Shown here one piece after another: positions 10,079-18,679 of a stretch of 64,000 nucleotides of DNA. The first letter of the stretch is position 1. Each line of letters begins with the position of its first letter. Source of the DNA: an uncultured Pelagibacteraceae bacterium. GTDB lineage: Bacteria; Pseudomonadota; Alphaproteobacteria; Pelagibacterales; Pelagibacteraceae. The DNA is taken from the NCBI GenBank assembly GCA_902630665.1, contig CACOVP010000003.1, positions 1 through 64,000 on the forward strand. The letters are read 5' to 3'. Below the pieces are notes generated by a model. That model was given only the letters and a program-made list of their open reading frames with translations. It made no database searches and was not told where the DNA came from. The position numbers and the translations under genes were made by a program.

Positions 10079-11149
10079 TTAAAAACATACTAGGTGGTCA
10101 ATATAAATCGGAGACTTAATACCAAATTGTTCTGACTTCTCGTGTTGATGAATATGATGAGAGTGAACAAATACGGGTAAATGCTCACCTTTTTTAGTTC
10201 TCAGAGTATATATAAAATTTGTCCCTTTAAATTTTCTATCAACCACTTCTAATTTTAATTTACTTTGATCGTCATGAATTAAGTCTTCTGGTTGCAAAAG
10301 AAGTTTTACTTTAGAACCTGATGGAAAATTGTTAGATAGTTTTCCTCGTATTTCGCCTAGTTCATCATGATTAAGCCTATGAACTGCACACTCACTATCA
10401 ACAACTTGAACATCGATAAAAATTCCTTTGTTTAAAAAATTCGCAACATCAATTGAATTTGGCTCATGATGTACATTATATGGTATATCGTATTGCTTTA
10501 ATTCTTGGTCGAGAATTATTCCACATTTATCAGCCATCGAAAAAGCTTCGTATGAGTCGTGGGTTACTATAATAGTTGTCAAATTTATTCTTTTTAAAAG
10601 TTTCTTAACTGATACTTGGATTTCCTCTTTTAAGCTTTGATCTATGTTTGAGAATGGCTCATCTAATAATAATAAATCAGGTTTAGACATTAAAGATCTA
10701 GCCAATGAGACTCGTTGAGCCTCTCCAGCACTTATTTGATGAGGGTATTTTTTTAATATAGGTTCAATTCTTAGTAATTTTACTATTTCTTTAACATCTA
10801 TTTTCGATCCATGACCATTAGATCTTTTTTCTCCAAAATTTATATTATCAATTACTTTGTAATTAGGAAAAAGGGAATTATCTTGAAAAGAGAGAGCTAC
10901 ATTTCTTTTTTCTGGCTCAATATGAATTTCGTCAGAGGCTAAGATTGTATCTCTAAGTTTAATCTTACCTCCGCTAAGTTTTTGTAAACCGGCAATTGTT
11001 CTTAGAATAGTGGTTTTGCCTATTCCAGAAGGACCCAACAAAGAAATAATCATGCCCTGTTTTTCTATTACTAGATTTACGTTATTAACTTTATTTTTTT
11101 CACTTGCAGTAAAATTACCATTTTGAATCTCAAAAAAATTATTAATCAT
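10079..11149 (-). CDS. fbpC: Fe(III) ABC transporter ATP-binding protein
   Basis: LLGPSGIGKTTILRTIAGLQ, ISAGEAQRVSLARSL, LLLDEPFSNID, C-terminal TOBE-like region; operon with Fe permease and binding protein. Confidence 0.85.
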   Translation of the reverse strand: MINNFFEIQNGNFTASEKNKVNNVNLVIEKQGMIISLLGPSGIGKTTILRTIAGLQKLSGGKIKLRDTILASDEIHIEPEKRNVALSFQDNSLFPNYKVIDNINFGEKRSNGHGSKIDVKEIVKLLRIEPILKKYPHQISAGEAQRVSLARSLMSKPDLLLLDEPFSNIDQSLKEEIQVSVKKLLKRINLTTIIVTHDSYEAFSMADKCGIILDQELKQYDIPYNVHHEPNSIDVANFLNKGIFIDVQVVDSECAVHRLNHDELGEIRGKLSNNFPSGSKVKLLLQPEDLIHDDQSKLKLEVVDRKFKGTNFIYTLRTKKGEHLPVFVHSHHIHQHEKSEQFGIKSPIYIDHLVCF

Positions 11150-11162
11150 TTAATCGATTATA

Positions 11163-12779
11163 TTAATTTTTTTTTGAAAGTATATATCTAGATGAGAGAA
11201 GTATTAAGATTGTAGACCAAAATATTAAAAAAAGAGAGGGCAATGCAGCCGCTTCGAGTAAATCCTGAGATGCATATATATAAGCCTGAGTGGCAAAAGT
11301 TTCAAAATTAAAAGGCCTCAATATCATAGTCATGGGTAATTCTTTAATTATCTCTAAAGATATTAATAAAACCACTAAGATTATATTAGTGCTTAAATAA
11401 GGCACATGTATTTTTAAAAATGTATTAACCTTGGAATAGCCAAGAAGATAGGCGCTTTCATCTATGGAATTATTAATTTTTTCATAACTTGATTTTATTC
11501 CATTAAAAGATAACGAGAAAAATCTTATAAAATAAGCTAATAGTAATCCAAAAATAGATCCTATGAACAAGCTTTTCGAACTTTTAAAATCAAAATTATT
11601 AGTTAAAAAGTCACTTAAATTTGAAAAGAAAGTAATAAAAGCTACAGCTAAAATGACACCAGGTATTGCATAACCAGAAATTGAAAAAGTTGTAATGTAG
11701 TTTAAAATTCTACTTTTTGATATTCTACTTCCATAATTAATAAATAAAGAAATAGTTACAATAAAGGCGCTTGCCAAACCTACTAACATTAAAGTATTTA
11801 AGTTTATCCTAAAAATATCTATATCTTGAATATATTTTGGAAACTTCACTGTCCAATAAATCATCTGGGAAACTGGAAAAATAAAACTCAATAGAAAAAT
11901 TAATGAGCAAATTAAAACTGGAAATAAAGTCTTTCCTCCAGTTAATTTAATTTTAGTTATTGGCTTAAAACCTCTACCTGGCTGATGATACCTTGCCTCT
12001 TTTCTTGAATAAATTTCTAACGAAAAAAGCAAAAGAATAAAGAACAATAATATAAAAGATATCTGATTTGCGGTATTTAAGTCATCAAAAGAAAGCCAAG
12101 AGTTATAAATCCCAGTAGTCAGAGTATTAACGCTAAAAAATGATACAGTGCCAAAGTCTGATAAACATTCCATTGATACTAAGGCTAACCCTGCAATTAT
12201 TGCTGGTCTTGCAGATGGCAAAACTATCCTAAAAAAAGTTTCATTAGACGAAAGTCCCAGATTTTTTCCTACTTCGATGTAGTTATTCGATTGATAATAA
12301 AAAGATGCTCTCGTTAATACATAAACGTATGGAAATAGAGAAAAAGATATAGATATTATGGCTCCAAATAATCCATCTATTTTAGGTATGATTAGATTAT
12401 AATTACTTTCACCGAAAAGAAATGTTAAGAGTGAAAAAGCTGTTCCGTAATTTTCGAAAAAGGCAATTATTGAAAATGCATAAATATAGCCAGGAACTGC
12501 AAATGATAAGATTAACGCCCAACTAAAAAAACTGGATAACGGAAAATCATAAAAAGATACAAAATATGCAGAAAAAATTCCTAAAATGAGTGTAAAAAAA
12601 ATAACAAAAAATAAGATTGTTATAGAGTTAAAAATATACTCGAATAAAAATGTGTCTTTTAACAGGTAATAATATTCACTTGTCTCACTAAAAAAACTAA
12701 AAAAAACCGTAATAATAGGCATTGCTACTATCGAGGCTACCATCAGTGAACCGAAAAACCATATATTATACTTTGTCAT
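11163..12779 (-). CDS. fbpB: Fe(III) ABC transporter permease (two fused BPD domains)
   Basis: 538 aa, two permease domains with EVGKNLGLSSNETFFRIVLPSARPAI and ESAYLLGYSKVNTFLKIHVPYL EAA loops. Confidence 0.87.
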   Translation of the reverse strand: MTKYNIWFFGSLMVASIVAMPIITVFFSFFSETSEYYYLLKDTFLFEYIFNSITILFFVIFFTLILGIFSAYFVSFYDFPLSSFFSWALILSFAVPGYIYAFSIIAFFENYGTAFSLLTFLFGESNYNLIIPKIDGLFGAIISISFSLFPYVYVLTRASFYYQSNNYIEVGKNLGLSSNETFFRIVLPSARPAIIAGLALVSMECLSDFGTVSFFSVNTLTTGIYNSWLSFDDLNTANQISFILLFFILLLFSLEIYSRKEARYHQPGRGFKPITKIKLTGGKTLFPVLICSLIFLLSFIFPVSQMIYWTVKFPKYIQDIDIFRINLNTLMLVGLASAFIVTISLFINYGSRISKSRILNYITTFSISGYAIPGVILAVAFITFFSNLSDFLTNNFDFKSSKSLFIGSIFGLLLAYFIRFFSLSFNGIKSSYEKINNSIDESAYLLGYSKVNTFLKIHVPYLSTNIILVVLLISLEIIKELPMTMILRPFNFETFATQAYIYASQDLLEAAALPSLFLIFWSTILILLSSRYILSKKN

Positions 12780-13224
12780 TATAATAAGAACTTAATTTTA
12801 GTTTTTCTAAAAATTTAATACTCCACTCATAAGTTCCTTCTGTATCACCATCACATTCTAAATTTTGTATAACCTTTATACATTTAAGTTCATCCAATTT
12901 TTTTGAAATTGCTCTACCAGCTCCACAAAATATTTCATGGGATTTATCCCCTAAAGCAATTAATCCATATCTTAAATTTACCATTTCATCTTTTGATGAT
13001 TTTAGCTCTTCCCAAAAATCAATTCCCATTTCAGGTACTTCACCGTTTCCATAAGTTGAAGTCACTATTGCAACATTTCTTAATATCTTAAATGTATGAA
13101 TGTTATGATAATTCATCTCAACTAAATTAACATTAAATCCTTGATTTTTTGCTAACAGTTGAAGTTTTTTTGCTACTGTTTCTGCGTTTCCAGTCTGCGT
13201 AGCATATAAAATATCTAGTATCAT
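12766..13224 (-). CDS. Flavodoxin-domain protein (MioC/CysJ-like)
   Basis: DILYATQTGNAETVAKKL FMN phosphate-binding loop, VTSTYGNGEVPEMG, ALGDKSHEIFCGAG. Confidence 0.88.
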   Translation of the reverse strand: MILDILYATQTGNAETVAKKLQLLAKNQGFNVNLVEMNYHNIHTFKILRNVAIVTSTYGNGEVPEMGIDFWEELKSSKDEMVNLRYGLIALGDKSHEIFCGAGRAISKKLDELKCIKVIQNLECDGDTEGTYEWSIKFLEKLKLSSYYNDKV

Positions 13225-13238
13225 AAGTTTAAATTAAG

Positions 13239-13294
13239 TTCTCTGGCTAAAGCGGCTTGAGTGTAGAATATAGCTAGCATTTAAAGCCAGAGAA
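13239..13294 (-). other. Intergenic stem-loop between CxxC mini-ORF and flavodoxin gene
   Basis: Perfect 10-bp inverted repeat TTCTCTGGCT (13239-13248) / AGCCAGAGAA (13285-13294). Confidence 0.6.
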
Positions 13295-13309
13295 ATTGAC
13301 GTCAAATCT

Positions 13310-13480
13310 TTAATCTTTTTTAAACATTGAGGATACAATTACTTTTACTTCCTCAATTTTAATTTCAGAAATCTTTCTGTTGGAGATTTTCTGCTCCATT
13401 TTTTTAGCTTCTGACATACAAGGCGAACAACCTGTTTTTAACTTATTCAAGTTAATTTCTTTTTTTATTGTTCGCCTCAT
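13310..13480 (-). CDS. Small (56 aa) CxxC protein in iron-uptake operon; not in supplied ORF track
   Basis: Translation MRRTIKKEINLNKLKTGCSPCMSEAKKMEQKISNRKISEIKIEEVKVIVSSMFKKD*, 11 nt downstream of the Fe-binding-protein gene, same strand. Confidence 0.6.
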   Translation of the reverse strand: MRRTIKKEINLNKLKTGCSPCMSEAKKMEQKISNRKISEIKIEEVKVIVSSMFKKD

Positions 13481-13491
13481 ACAATTAACAA

Positions 13492-14511
13492 CTACTTCCA
13501 GCCTGCTGCTGTCATTACTTCTAAAGCATCTGCTTGTCTTTTTCCGTAATTGACAACTTTTGTTTTTAGATCTTGTTTAAAATCTAATCCCATATTCACA
13601 ACAAGTGGATGTGGAGACACACCTTTTATCATTGGATACTCAAAAGTATTATTTACAATATGATTTTGAGCTTCCTCACTTAATAGGAACTCAACTAATT
13701 TTATTGCATTAGCTTTATTAGGTGCACCTTTAACAAGTCCAGCACCGCTAATGTTCATGTGAGTTCCTCTTCCGTCTTGATTAGGAAAGAAAGGTTTTAC
13801 TTTTTTAGCAGCCGCTTGTTGTTCTGGTCCTTTTTTTCCAGAAAGCATAAGTGCTAAGTAATAAGTATTAGCTACTGCTATATCAGCTTCTCCTGCTGCG
13901 ACTGCAAGTATCTGAGCTCTATCATTTCCCTTTGGAGATCTAGCCATATTTGAAACCATGCCTTTTGACCAATCAGCTATTTTACCTTTTCCATTATTTT
14001 TAATTAATGAAGCAACTAATGACTGGTTATAAATATTGTTTGAAGCTCTTATCACAAGTCTGCCTTTCCATTTTGGATCAGCTAAACTTTCATAAGTTAA
14101 ACCAGCTAATTCTGCACCACTTACTCTTTCTGGAGCAAAATATACAATTCTGGCTCTCTTCGCTATTCCAGTCCATTTTGACGTTCTAAAGTTACTAGGC
14201 ACAGCTGATTTGATAGCTGCGCTTGAGAGTCCACCTTGAAGATTAGCTTCGAAAGCTCCAAGTCTTCCAGCGTCTGCAGTGATGTATAGATCTGCTTGGC
14301 TATCAGCTCCCTCTTCTATTATCCTTTTTTCTAAAGCACCTGACTTTCCCGATACCACATTTACTTTAATTCCTGTTTTAGCAGTGAATTTTTCATAAAG
14401 TTGAACATCAGAGTCATAATGTCTTGCGCTAAATATATTGACTTCATTTGCAAATAAGCTTCCCGCAAATGCAGCTAAAAATAGATAGCTCGCTATTATT
14501 ATTTTTTTCAT
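13492..14511 (-). CDS. futA: Fe(III) ABC transporter, periplasmic iron-binding protein (FutA/FbpA family); likely start MKKIIIASY at 14511
   Basis: Signal peptide; EVNIFSARHYDSDVQLYEKFTAKTGIKVNVVSGKSGALEKRI; GDPK-type KWKGRLVIRASNNIYNQSLVASLI. Confidence 0.92.
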   Translation of the reverse strand: MKKIIIASYLFLAAFAGSLFANEVNIFSARHYDSDVQLYEKFTAKTGIKVNVVSGKSGALEKRIIEEGADSQADLYITADAGRLGAFEANLQGGLSSAAIKSAVPSNFRTSKWTGIAKRARIVYFAPERVSGAELAGLTYESLADPKWKGRLVIRASNNIYNQSLVASLIKNNGKGKIADWSKGMVSNMARSPKGNDRAQILAVAAGEADIAVANTYYLALMLSGKKGPEQQAAAKKVKPFFPNQDGRGTHMNISGAGLVKGAPNKANAIKLVEFLLSEEAQNHIVNNTFEYPMIKGVSPHPLVVNMGLDFKQDLKTKVVNYGKRQADALEVMTAAGWK

Positions 14512-14525
14512 TTCACCTCGTTTGT

Positions 14526-14569
14526 TGATAATGATTATCACTTACATTATAGTGCGAATGATTATCATT
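14526..14569. promoter_or_regulatory. Double Fur-like operator upstream of iron-uptake operon
   Basis: TGATAATGATTATCA (14526-14540, perfect 7-1-7 palindrome) and AATGATTATCATT (14557-14569, perfect 6-1-6); close to the classical Fur consensus. Confidence 0.85.
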
Positions 14570-14629
14570 AGCATAAATGACGCACTTAAAAGTAGTAGTA
14601 TCTGGGGATAACTTTTGGTATTTTAATGA

Positions 14630-14845
14630 ATGCTTCAAATAAATCCAAAAAAATTCAAGCATATAAAGAATAAAAGCATACCTTCCCCTATGAGGCCAAA
14701 ATTTAGAAACAGAGAAGAAACAAACATTTACTTTTTGTCACAAAGAAAAGTTCAAAGTGAAAAAAAAGCACAAATAATAAAAAAAACAAAAATAATTGCT
14801 ACTATAGCAATCATAGGAGTCGGTGGATATTTTCTATCTAACTAA
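14630..14845 (+). CDS. Small hypothetical protein with C-terminal transmembrane segment
   Basis: 71 aa, basic N-terminus then IIATIAIIGVGGYFLSN; converges with the hydratase gene. Confidence 0.5.
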   Translation: MLQINPKKFKHIKNKSIPSPMRPKFRNREETNIYFLSQRKVQSEKKAQIIKKTKIIATIAIIGVGGYFLSN

Positions 14846-15605
14846 TTTTAGTTTTAACGGATCCCAATTTTTCAATCTTACCTTTATAAATACCTTTGCT
14901 TAATATTGGAACAACACCTACTGATGAACCAGTAAAAACATAAAAATCTTTATTATGTATTATTTTATCTTTTTGAAGTTTTTTTAAAACAAATAATAAA
15001 GAATTCATTGGATTTATATAAACAGTATTGGTATTTCCATTTACAGATTGGTTAATCTTTGAATTAAAAATATTTGTTTTTAAGTTTTTTACGTTATTAT
15101 TTTTAAATTTCTTTCTTGGACCAATTATAAATTTAATGTTAGCTCCAAAATCAGAACATAAATCCCCAAAACTTTTAATTCCTTTTTTCTTTTGCCTATA
15201 TCCAACTACTTCAATACAAGGAGCTATATAACTTATAAATTTTTTCATATTATTTTTTGAGATTCTTTTTTTAAAATCAAAAAAACTTTTTTTAAGGAGA
15301 TAACAGACTTCAAGTTCAATCCCTAAAGTATATTGGTTTATTTTTACAGATTTATTATTTTTAAGTACGTTATGCTTATATACCGATGCATAGAAAGGTT
15401 CTTTTTCTTTCAATTTTTTGATAACAGGAATGCCTGTGCCGCCTGCTTTAAAACCAACAATTGGTCTTTTAATTTTGCTTTCGCACAATTTTCTAAAAGC
15501 ATTCGCTTTTGAAAGTTTTTTTGTATACCTAGTAGGTATAGGTGAAATTAACTTATTTTGCAAAAAAGCGCTGGTAAGTTTTTTCGCATAAAAATTTATA
15601 TTCAT
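14838..15605 (-). CDS. 2-keto-4-pentenoate hydratase / FAH-family-like protein
   Basis: VGFKAGGTGIPV, LGIELEVCYLL, APCIEVVGYRQ, VFTGSSVGVVPI. Confidence 0.75.
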   Translation of the reverse strand: MNINFYAKKLTSAFLQNKLISPIPTRYTKKLSKANAFRKLCESKIKRPIVGFKAGGTGIPVIKKLKEKEPFYASVYKHNVLKNNKSVKINQYTLGIELEVCYLLKKSFFDFKKRISKNNMKKFISYIAPCIEVVGYRQKKKGIKSFGDLCSDFGANIKFIIGPRKKFKNNNVKNLKTNIFNSKINQSVNGNTNTVYINPMNSLLFVLKKLQKDKIIHNKDFYVFTGSSVGVVPILSKGIYKGKIEKLGSVKTKIS

Positions 15606-15624
15606 AAAAATTAAATGTTAATCA

Positions 15625-17037
15625 CTATGTTCCTACTTTGTAAAGTCTTATCATATTCGTCATGCCAGCATTTCCAAAAGGCAGACCTGCTGTAATAATT
15701 ACAAAATCGTTCTTTTTTATAAATTTCAATTTTTTTATTATCTCTTTAGAAATAGACATCATATCTTTCCATCCATTTGCGTCACGACTATTTATAGCTT
15801 TCACACCCCAAATTAAAGATACTTGTCTACACACGTTTATATTAGGTGAAATTGTAACTATTTTTGCTGCAGGTCTCATCGCGGAAACCAATTTTGCTGA
15901 TTTTCCAGAATTTGAAAATACTATTATTGCTTTTACATTTGGATTATAAGCAATATCTTTTACTGATAAGAGAATTGATTTTACTGAATCTTTATTAGTA
16001 ATTATAGAATTTTTGAAATCTTCTATATGCTCTCTTTTATATTTTTCAGTTGAAAGAATTGTTTTAGTCATAGTTGATACAGCCTGTGAAGGAAATTTAC
16101 CAATAGCGGCCTCAGCTGATAACATAACTGTGTCTGCACCTTGAAAAATTGCTGTAGCGATATCATTAATTTCAGCACGTGTAGCAGTATTATTTTCGAT
16201 CATACTTTCTAGCATTTGAGTTGCAACGATTACTGACTTAGATAATTCTGAGCATTTTTTTATCAAACTTAACTGGACCTTTGGTACTTCACTATGACCT
16301 ATGTCAATTGCTAAGTCGCCCCTAGCTATCATAATAGAATCTGTGGCTTGAATTATTTTTTCAATATTTTTTAAAGCATGTTTATTTTCAATTTTAGAAA
16401 TAATCCCCATGTCTTTTTTAATTAATTTTCTCGCCTCAATAATTAACTTTTCATTTTGCAAATATGATAAAGCAATCCAATTGCATCCAAGTTTTACAGC
16501 TGATTTTATATCCTTTTTATCTTTTAATGTAAGTTTATTAAATGTGATGTCTAAATTTGGGACATGTAAACTTTTATTGCTTTTTAAAATACAATTATTA
16601 CTTTTGCACTTTGTGATTAACATATTGCTTTTTACCTTTATTACCTTAAACAGAAATTTTCCGTCATCCACTAAAACTCTGCTTCCTTTTCGTACTTTTT
16701 TTAAAATATTAGGATAAGGGAAATTAACTCTATTAAAATCGCCTTCTGTTTTTTTTAAATCAAATATAAACTTTTGATTAAAACTTATTTTTTGATTTTC
16801 TTTCTTTAATTTACCTATTCTAAGTTTCACTCCTTGTAAATCTGCAATTAAGGATAATTTTTTACCTTTTAATTTTTCAACCTTTCTAATTCTTGATACT
16901 ATTTTATTTATGCCATTTGTATTATGGCTAAAATTTATCCTAAACGCATCAACACCAAGATCAACCAAATTTTTCAATTTGGTTTCGCTATATATTGCTG
17001 GACCCAAGGTAGCTATAATTTTTGCTTTTTTTTCCAT
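15625..17037 (-). CDS. pyk: Pyruvate kinase
   Basis: KIIATLGPAIYSETKL, FRINFSHN, MIARGDLAIDIGHSEVPKVQ, VIVATQMLESM, TVMLSAEAAIGKFPSQAV. Confidence 0.95.
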   Translation of the reverse strand: MEKKAKIIATLGPAIYSETKLKNLVDLGVDAFRINFSHNTNGINKIVSRIRKVEKLKGKKLSLIADLQGVKLRIGKLKKENQKISFNQKFIFDLKKTEGDFNRVNFPYPNILKKVRKGSRVLVDDGKFLFKVIKVKSNMLITKCKSNNCILKSNKSLHVPNLDITFNKLTLKDKKDIKSAVKLGCNWIALSYLQNEKLIIEARKLIKKDMGIISKIENKHALKNIEKIIQATDSIMIARGDLAIDIGHSEVPKVQLSLIKKCSELSKSVIVATQMLESMIENNTATRAEINDIATAIFQGADTVMLSAEAAIGKFPSQAVSTMTKTILSTEKYKREHIEDFKNSIITNKDSVKSILLSVKDIAYNPNVKAIIVFSNSGKSAKLVSAMRPAAKIVTISPNINVCRQVSLIWGVKAINSRDANGWKDMMSISKEIIKKLKFIKKNDFVIITAGLPFGNAGMTNMIRLYKVGT

Positions 17038-17140
17038 TAAGAGATTTTTATGTTATAACACCACTTCTAATAAAAAAAAATGTTAAAGAATTAGTTATCT
17101 TAATGATAAATATTATAAAATTTTACAACGAAGGCTTAGT

Positions 17141-17314
17141 GTGGAAAATAAATATAGTATAGAGGAAATTTTAAAGGCAGTTGATGATATTCAAGAATTA
17201 AAAAAAGAAAAATATACCAAAAATTTGAAAAAAAAAGGAAATATAAACGAATATTCAAATATACCTAAAAATACTTTAAGGTTAATTGAGGAGGCAGAAA
17301 AATCAAAAAATTAA
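17141..17314 (+). CDS. Small hypothetical protein (57 aa, GTG start); not in supplied ORF track
   Basis: VENKYSIEEILKAVDDIQELKKEKYTKNLKKKGNINEYSNIPKNTLRLIEEAEKSKN*; fills the pyk-gap spacer and overlaps the gap stop tail-to-tail. Confidence 0.4.
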   Translation: MENKYSIEEILKAVDDIQELKKEKYTKNLKKKGNINEYSNIPKNTLRLIEEAEKSKN

Positions 17315-18315
17315 ATTAAACCGGCTATTTGTATTGCTGTATCACACATCCTATTGGAAAAACCCCATTCATTATCGTACCATGAAAGCACTCTACTAAA
17401 TTTTCCTTTTATTACTTGGGTTTGAGTAATATCAAATATTGAACTATGAGGATTGTGATTAAAATCTTTTGACACTAAAGGTTTTTGGTTTACATCCAAT
17501 ATACCTTTTAGCTCTCCTTTTGCAGCCTTTATCATAGCTTCATTAATACTTTCAGGTGTTGTTTCTTTAGCAGTAACTAGTGTTAGATCAATTAATGAAA
17601 CATTTGGCGTAGGAACTCTTATAGCTGTTCCATCTAGCTTTCCCTTTAAACTGGGCAAAACTAAACTCATTGCTTTGGCTGCTCCTGTTGAAGTAGGTAT
17701 CATTGATCCTTCAGTAGAGCGCGCTCTTCTTAAATCTTTATGTAATGTATCTAAGAGTTTTTGATCACCTGTATAACTGTGAATTGTAGTCATATAGCCA
17801 TAGCTAATTCCAAAAGTTTTTTCTAAAACCATTGCAACAGGCGCTAAACAGTTTGTAGTGCATGACCCGTTAGAAATAATATTGTGCTCTTTTTTTAACT
17901 CTTTGCTATTAACACCTTGAACAATTGTAAAATCTACTTCTTTACCAGGTGCAGAAATTATTACTTTTTTTGCACCACCTTTTATGTGTTTTTCTGCTGA
18001 TGGCTTGTCTAAAAAAATACCTGTACATTCTAACACTACATCAGCACCTACTTTTCCCCAAGGGATATTAGCTGGATCCTTTTCTGCAAAAACTTTTATA
18101 TCTTGATTACCTATTTTAAATCCATTTTTTGAAGTTTGAATTTCCTCATTGATAATTCCATGTGTACTATCGTACTTAATCAAATGAGCGTTAGTTTCAA
18201 TAGACCCTAAATCATTTATTGCAACTACATTAATTTTGTTTTTATAATTTTCTAAAATTGCTCTTAATATTAGTCTTCCTATTCTTCCAAATCCGTTTAT
18301 ACCAACTTTAACCAT
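17311..18315 (-). CDS. gap: Glyceraldehyde-3-phosphate dehydrogenase
   Basis: VGINGFGRIGRLILRAI, SNGSCTTNCLAPVAMVLEKTFGI, SWYDNEWGFSNRMCD. Confidence 0.96.
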   Translation of the reverse strand: MVKVGINGFGRIGRLILRAILENYKNKINVVAINDLGSIETNAHLIKYDSTHGIINEEIQTSKNGFKIGNQDIKVFAEKDPANIPWGKVGADVVLECTGIFLDKPSAEKHIKGGAKKVIISAPGKEVDFTIVQGVNSKELKKEHNIISNGSCTTNCLAPVAMVLEKTFGISYGYMTTIHSYTGDQKLLDTLHKDLRRARSTEGSMIPTSTGAAKAMSLVLPSLKGKLDGTAIRVPTPNVSLIDLTLVTAKETTPESINEAMIKAAKGELKGILDVNQKPLVSKDFNHNPHSSIFDITQTQVIKGKFSRVLSWYDNEWGFSNRMCDTAIQIAGLI

Positions 18316-18323
18316 TTAATCTC

Positions 18324-18677
18324 CTAAACATATCTGAACACAGCGACTGCGTAACCTACGCAGATAATTGTTGCTACCCATAGCACACTTCCAACTAAAG
18401 CCAACCAAAAAAGATGTATAAAGGCACTGCCTAATAAAGATATAAACAGCCTATCACCTCTTGTTGTGTCTAAACCTAAAATTCCTTTTCTAGGACTGCC
18501 CCCTGGAGATTTTTTTTCCCAAATTACCATTGCAGTTAAGCATAAAGCTATAAATATAAAAAAAGCAGCTGTCTGCCAAGTCCAAGCCATCCATGTAATA
18601 AACTCAAATTCAAAGAAACCTTTCTCTTTTTCTTTGGCCATATCACCCCATGTTGCAGCATTTAAAATATTAAACAT
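18324..18677 (-). CDS. DUF2160-like membrane protein of the glycerol ABC transporter locus
   Basis: 117 aa, 3 hydrophobic segments, ITWMAWTWQTAAFFIFIA...RKGILGLDTTRGDRLFISLLGSAFIHLFWL; between glycerol ABC permease and gap. Confidence 0.8.
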   Translation of the reverse strand: MFNILNAATWGDMAKEKEKGFFEFEFITWMAWTWQTAAFFIFIALCLTAMVIWEKKSPGGSPRKGILGLDTTRGDRLFISLLGSAFIHLFWLALVGSVLWVATIICVGYAVAVFRYV

Positions 18678-18679
18678 AA

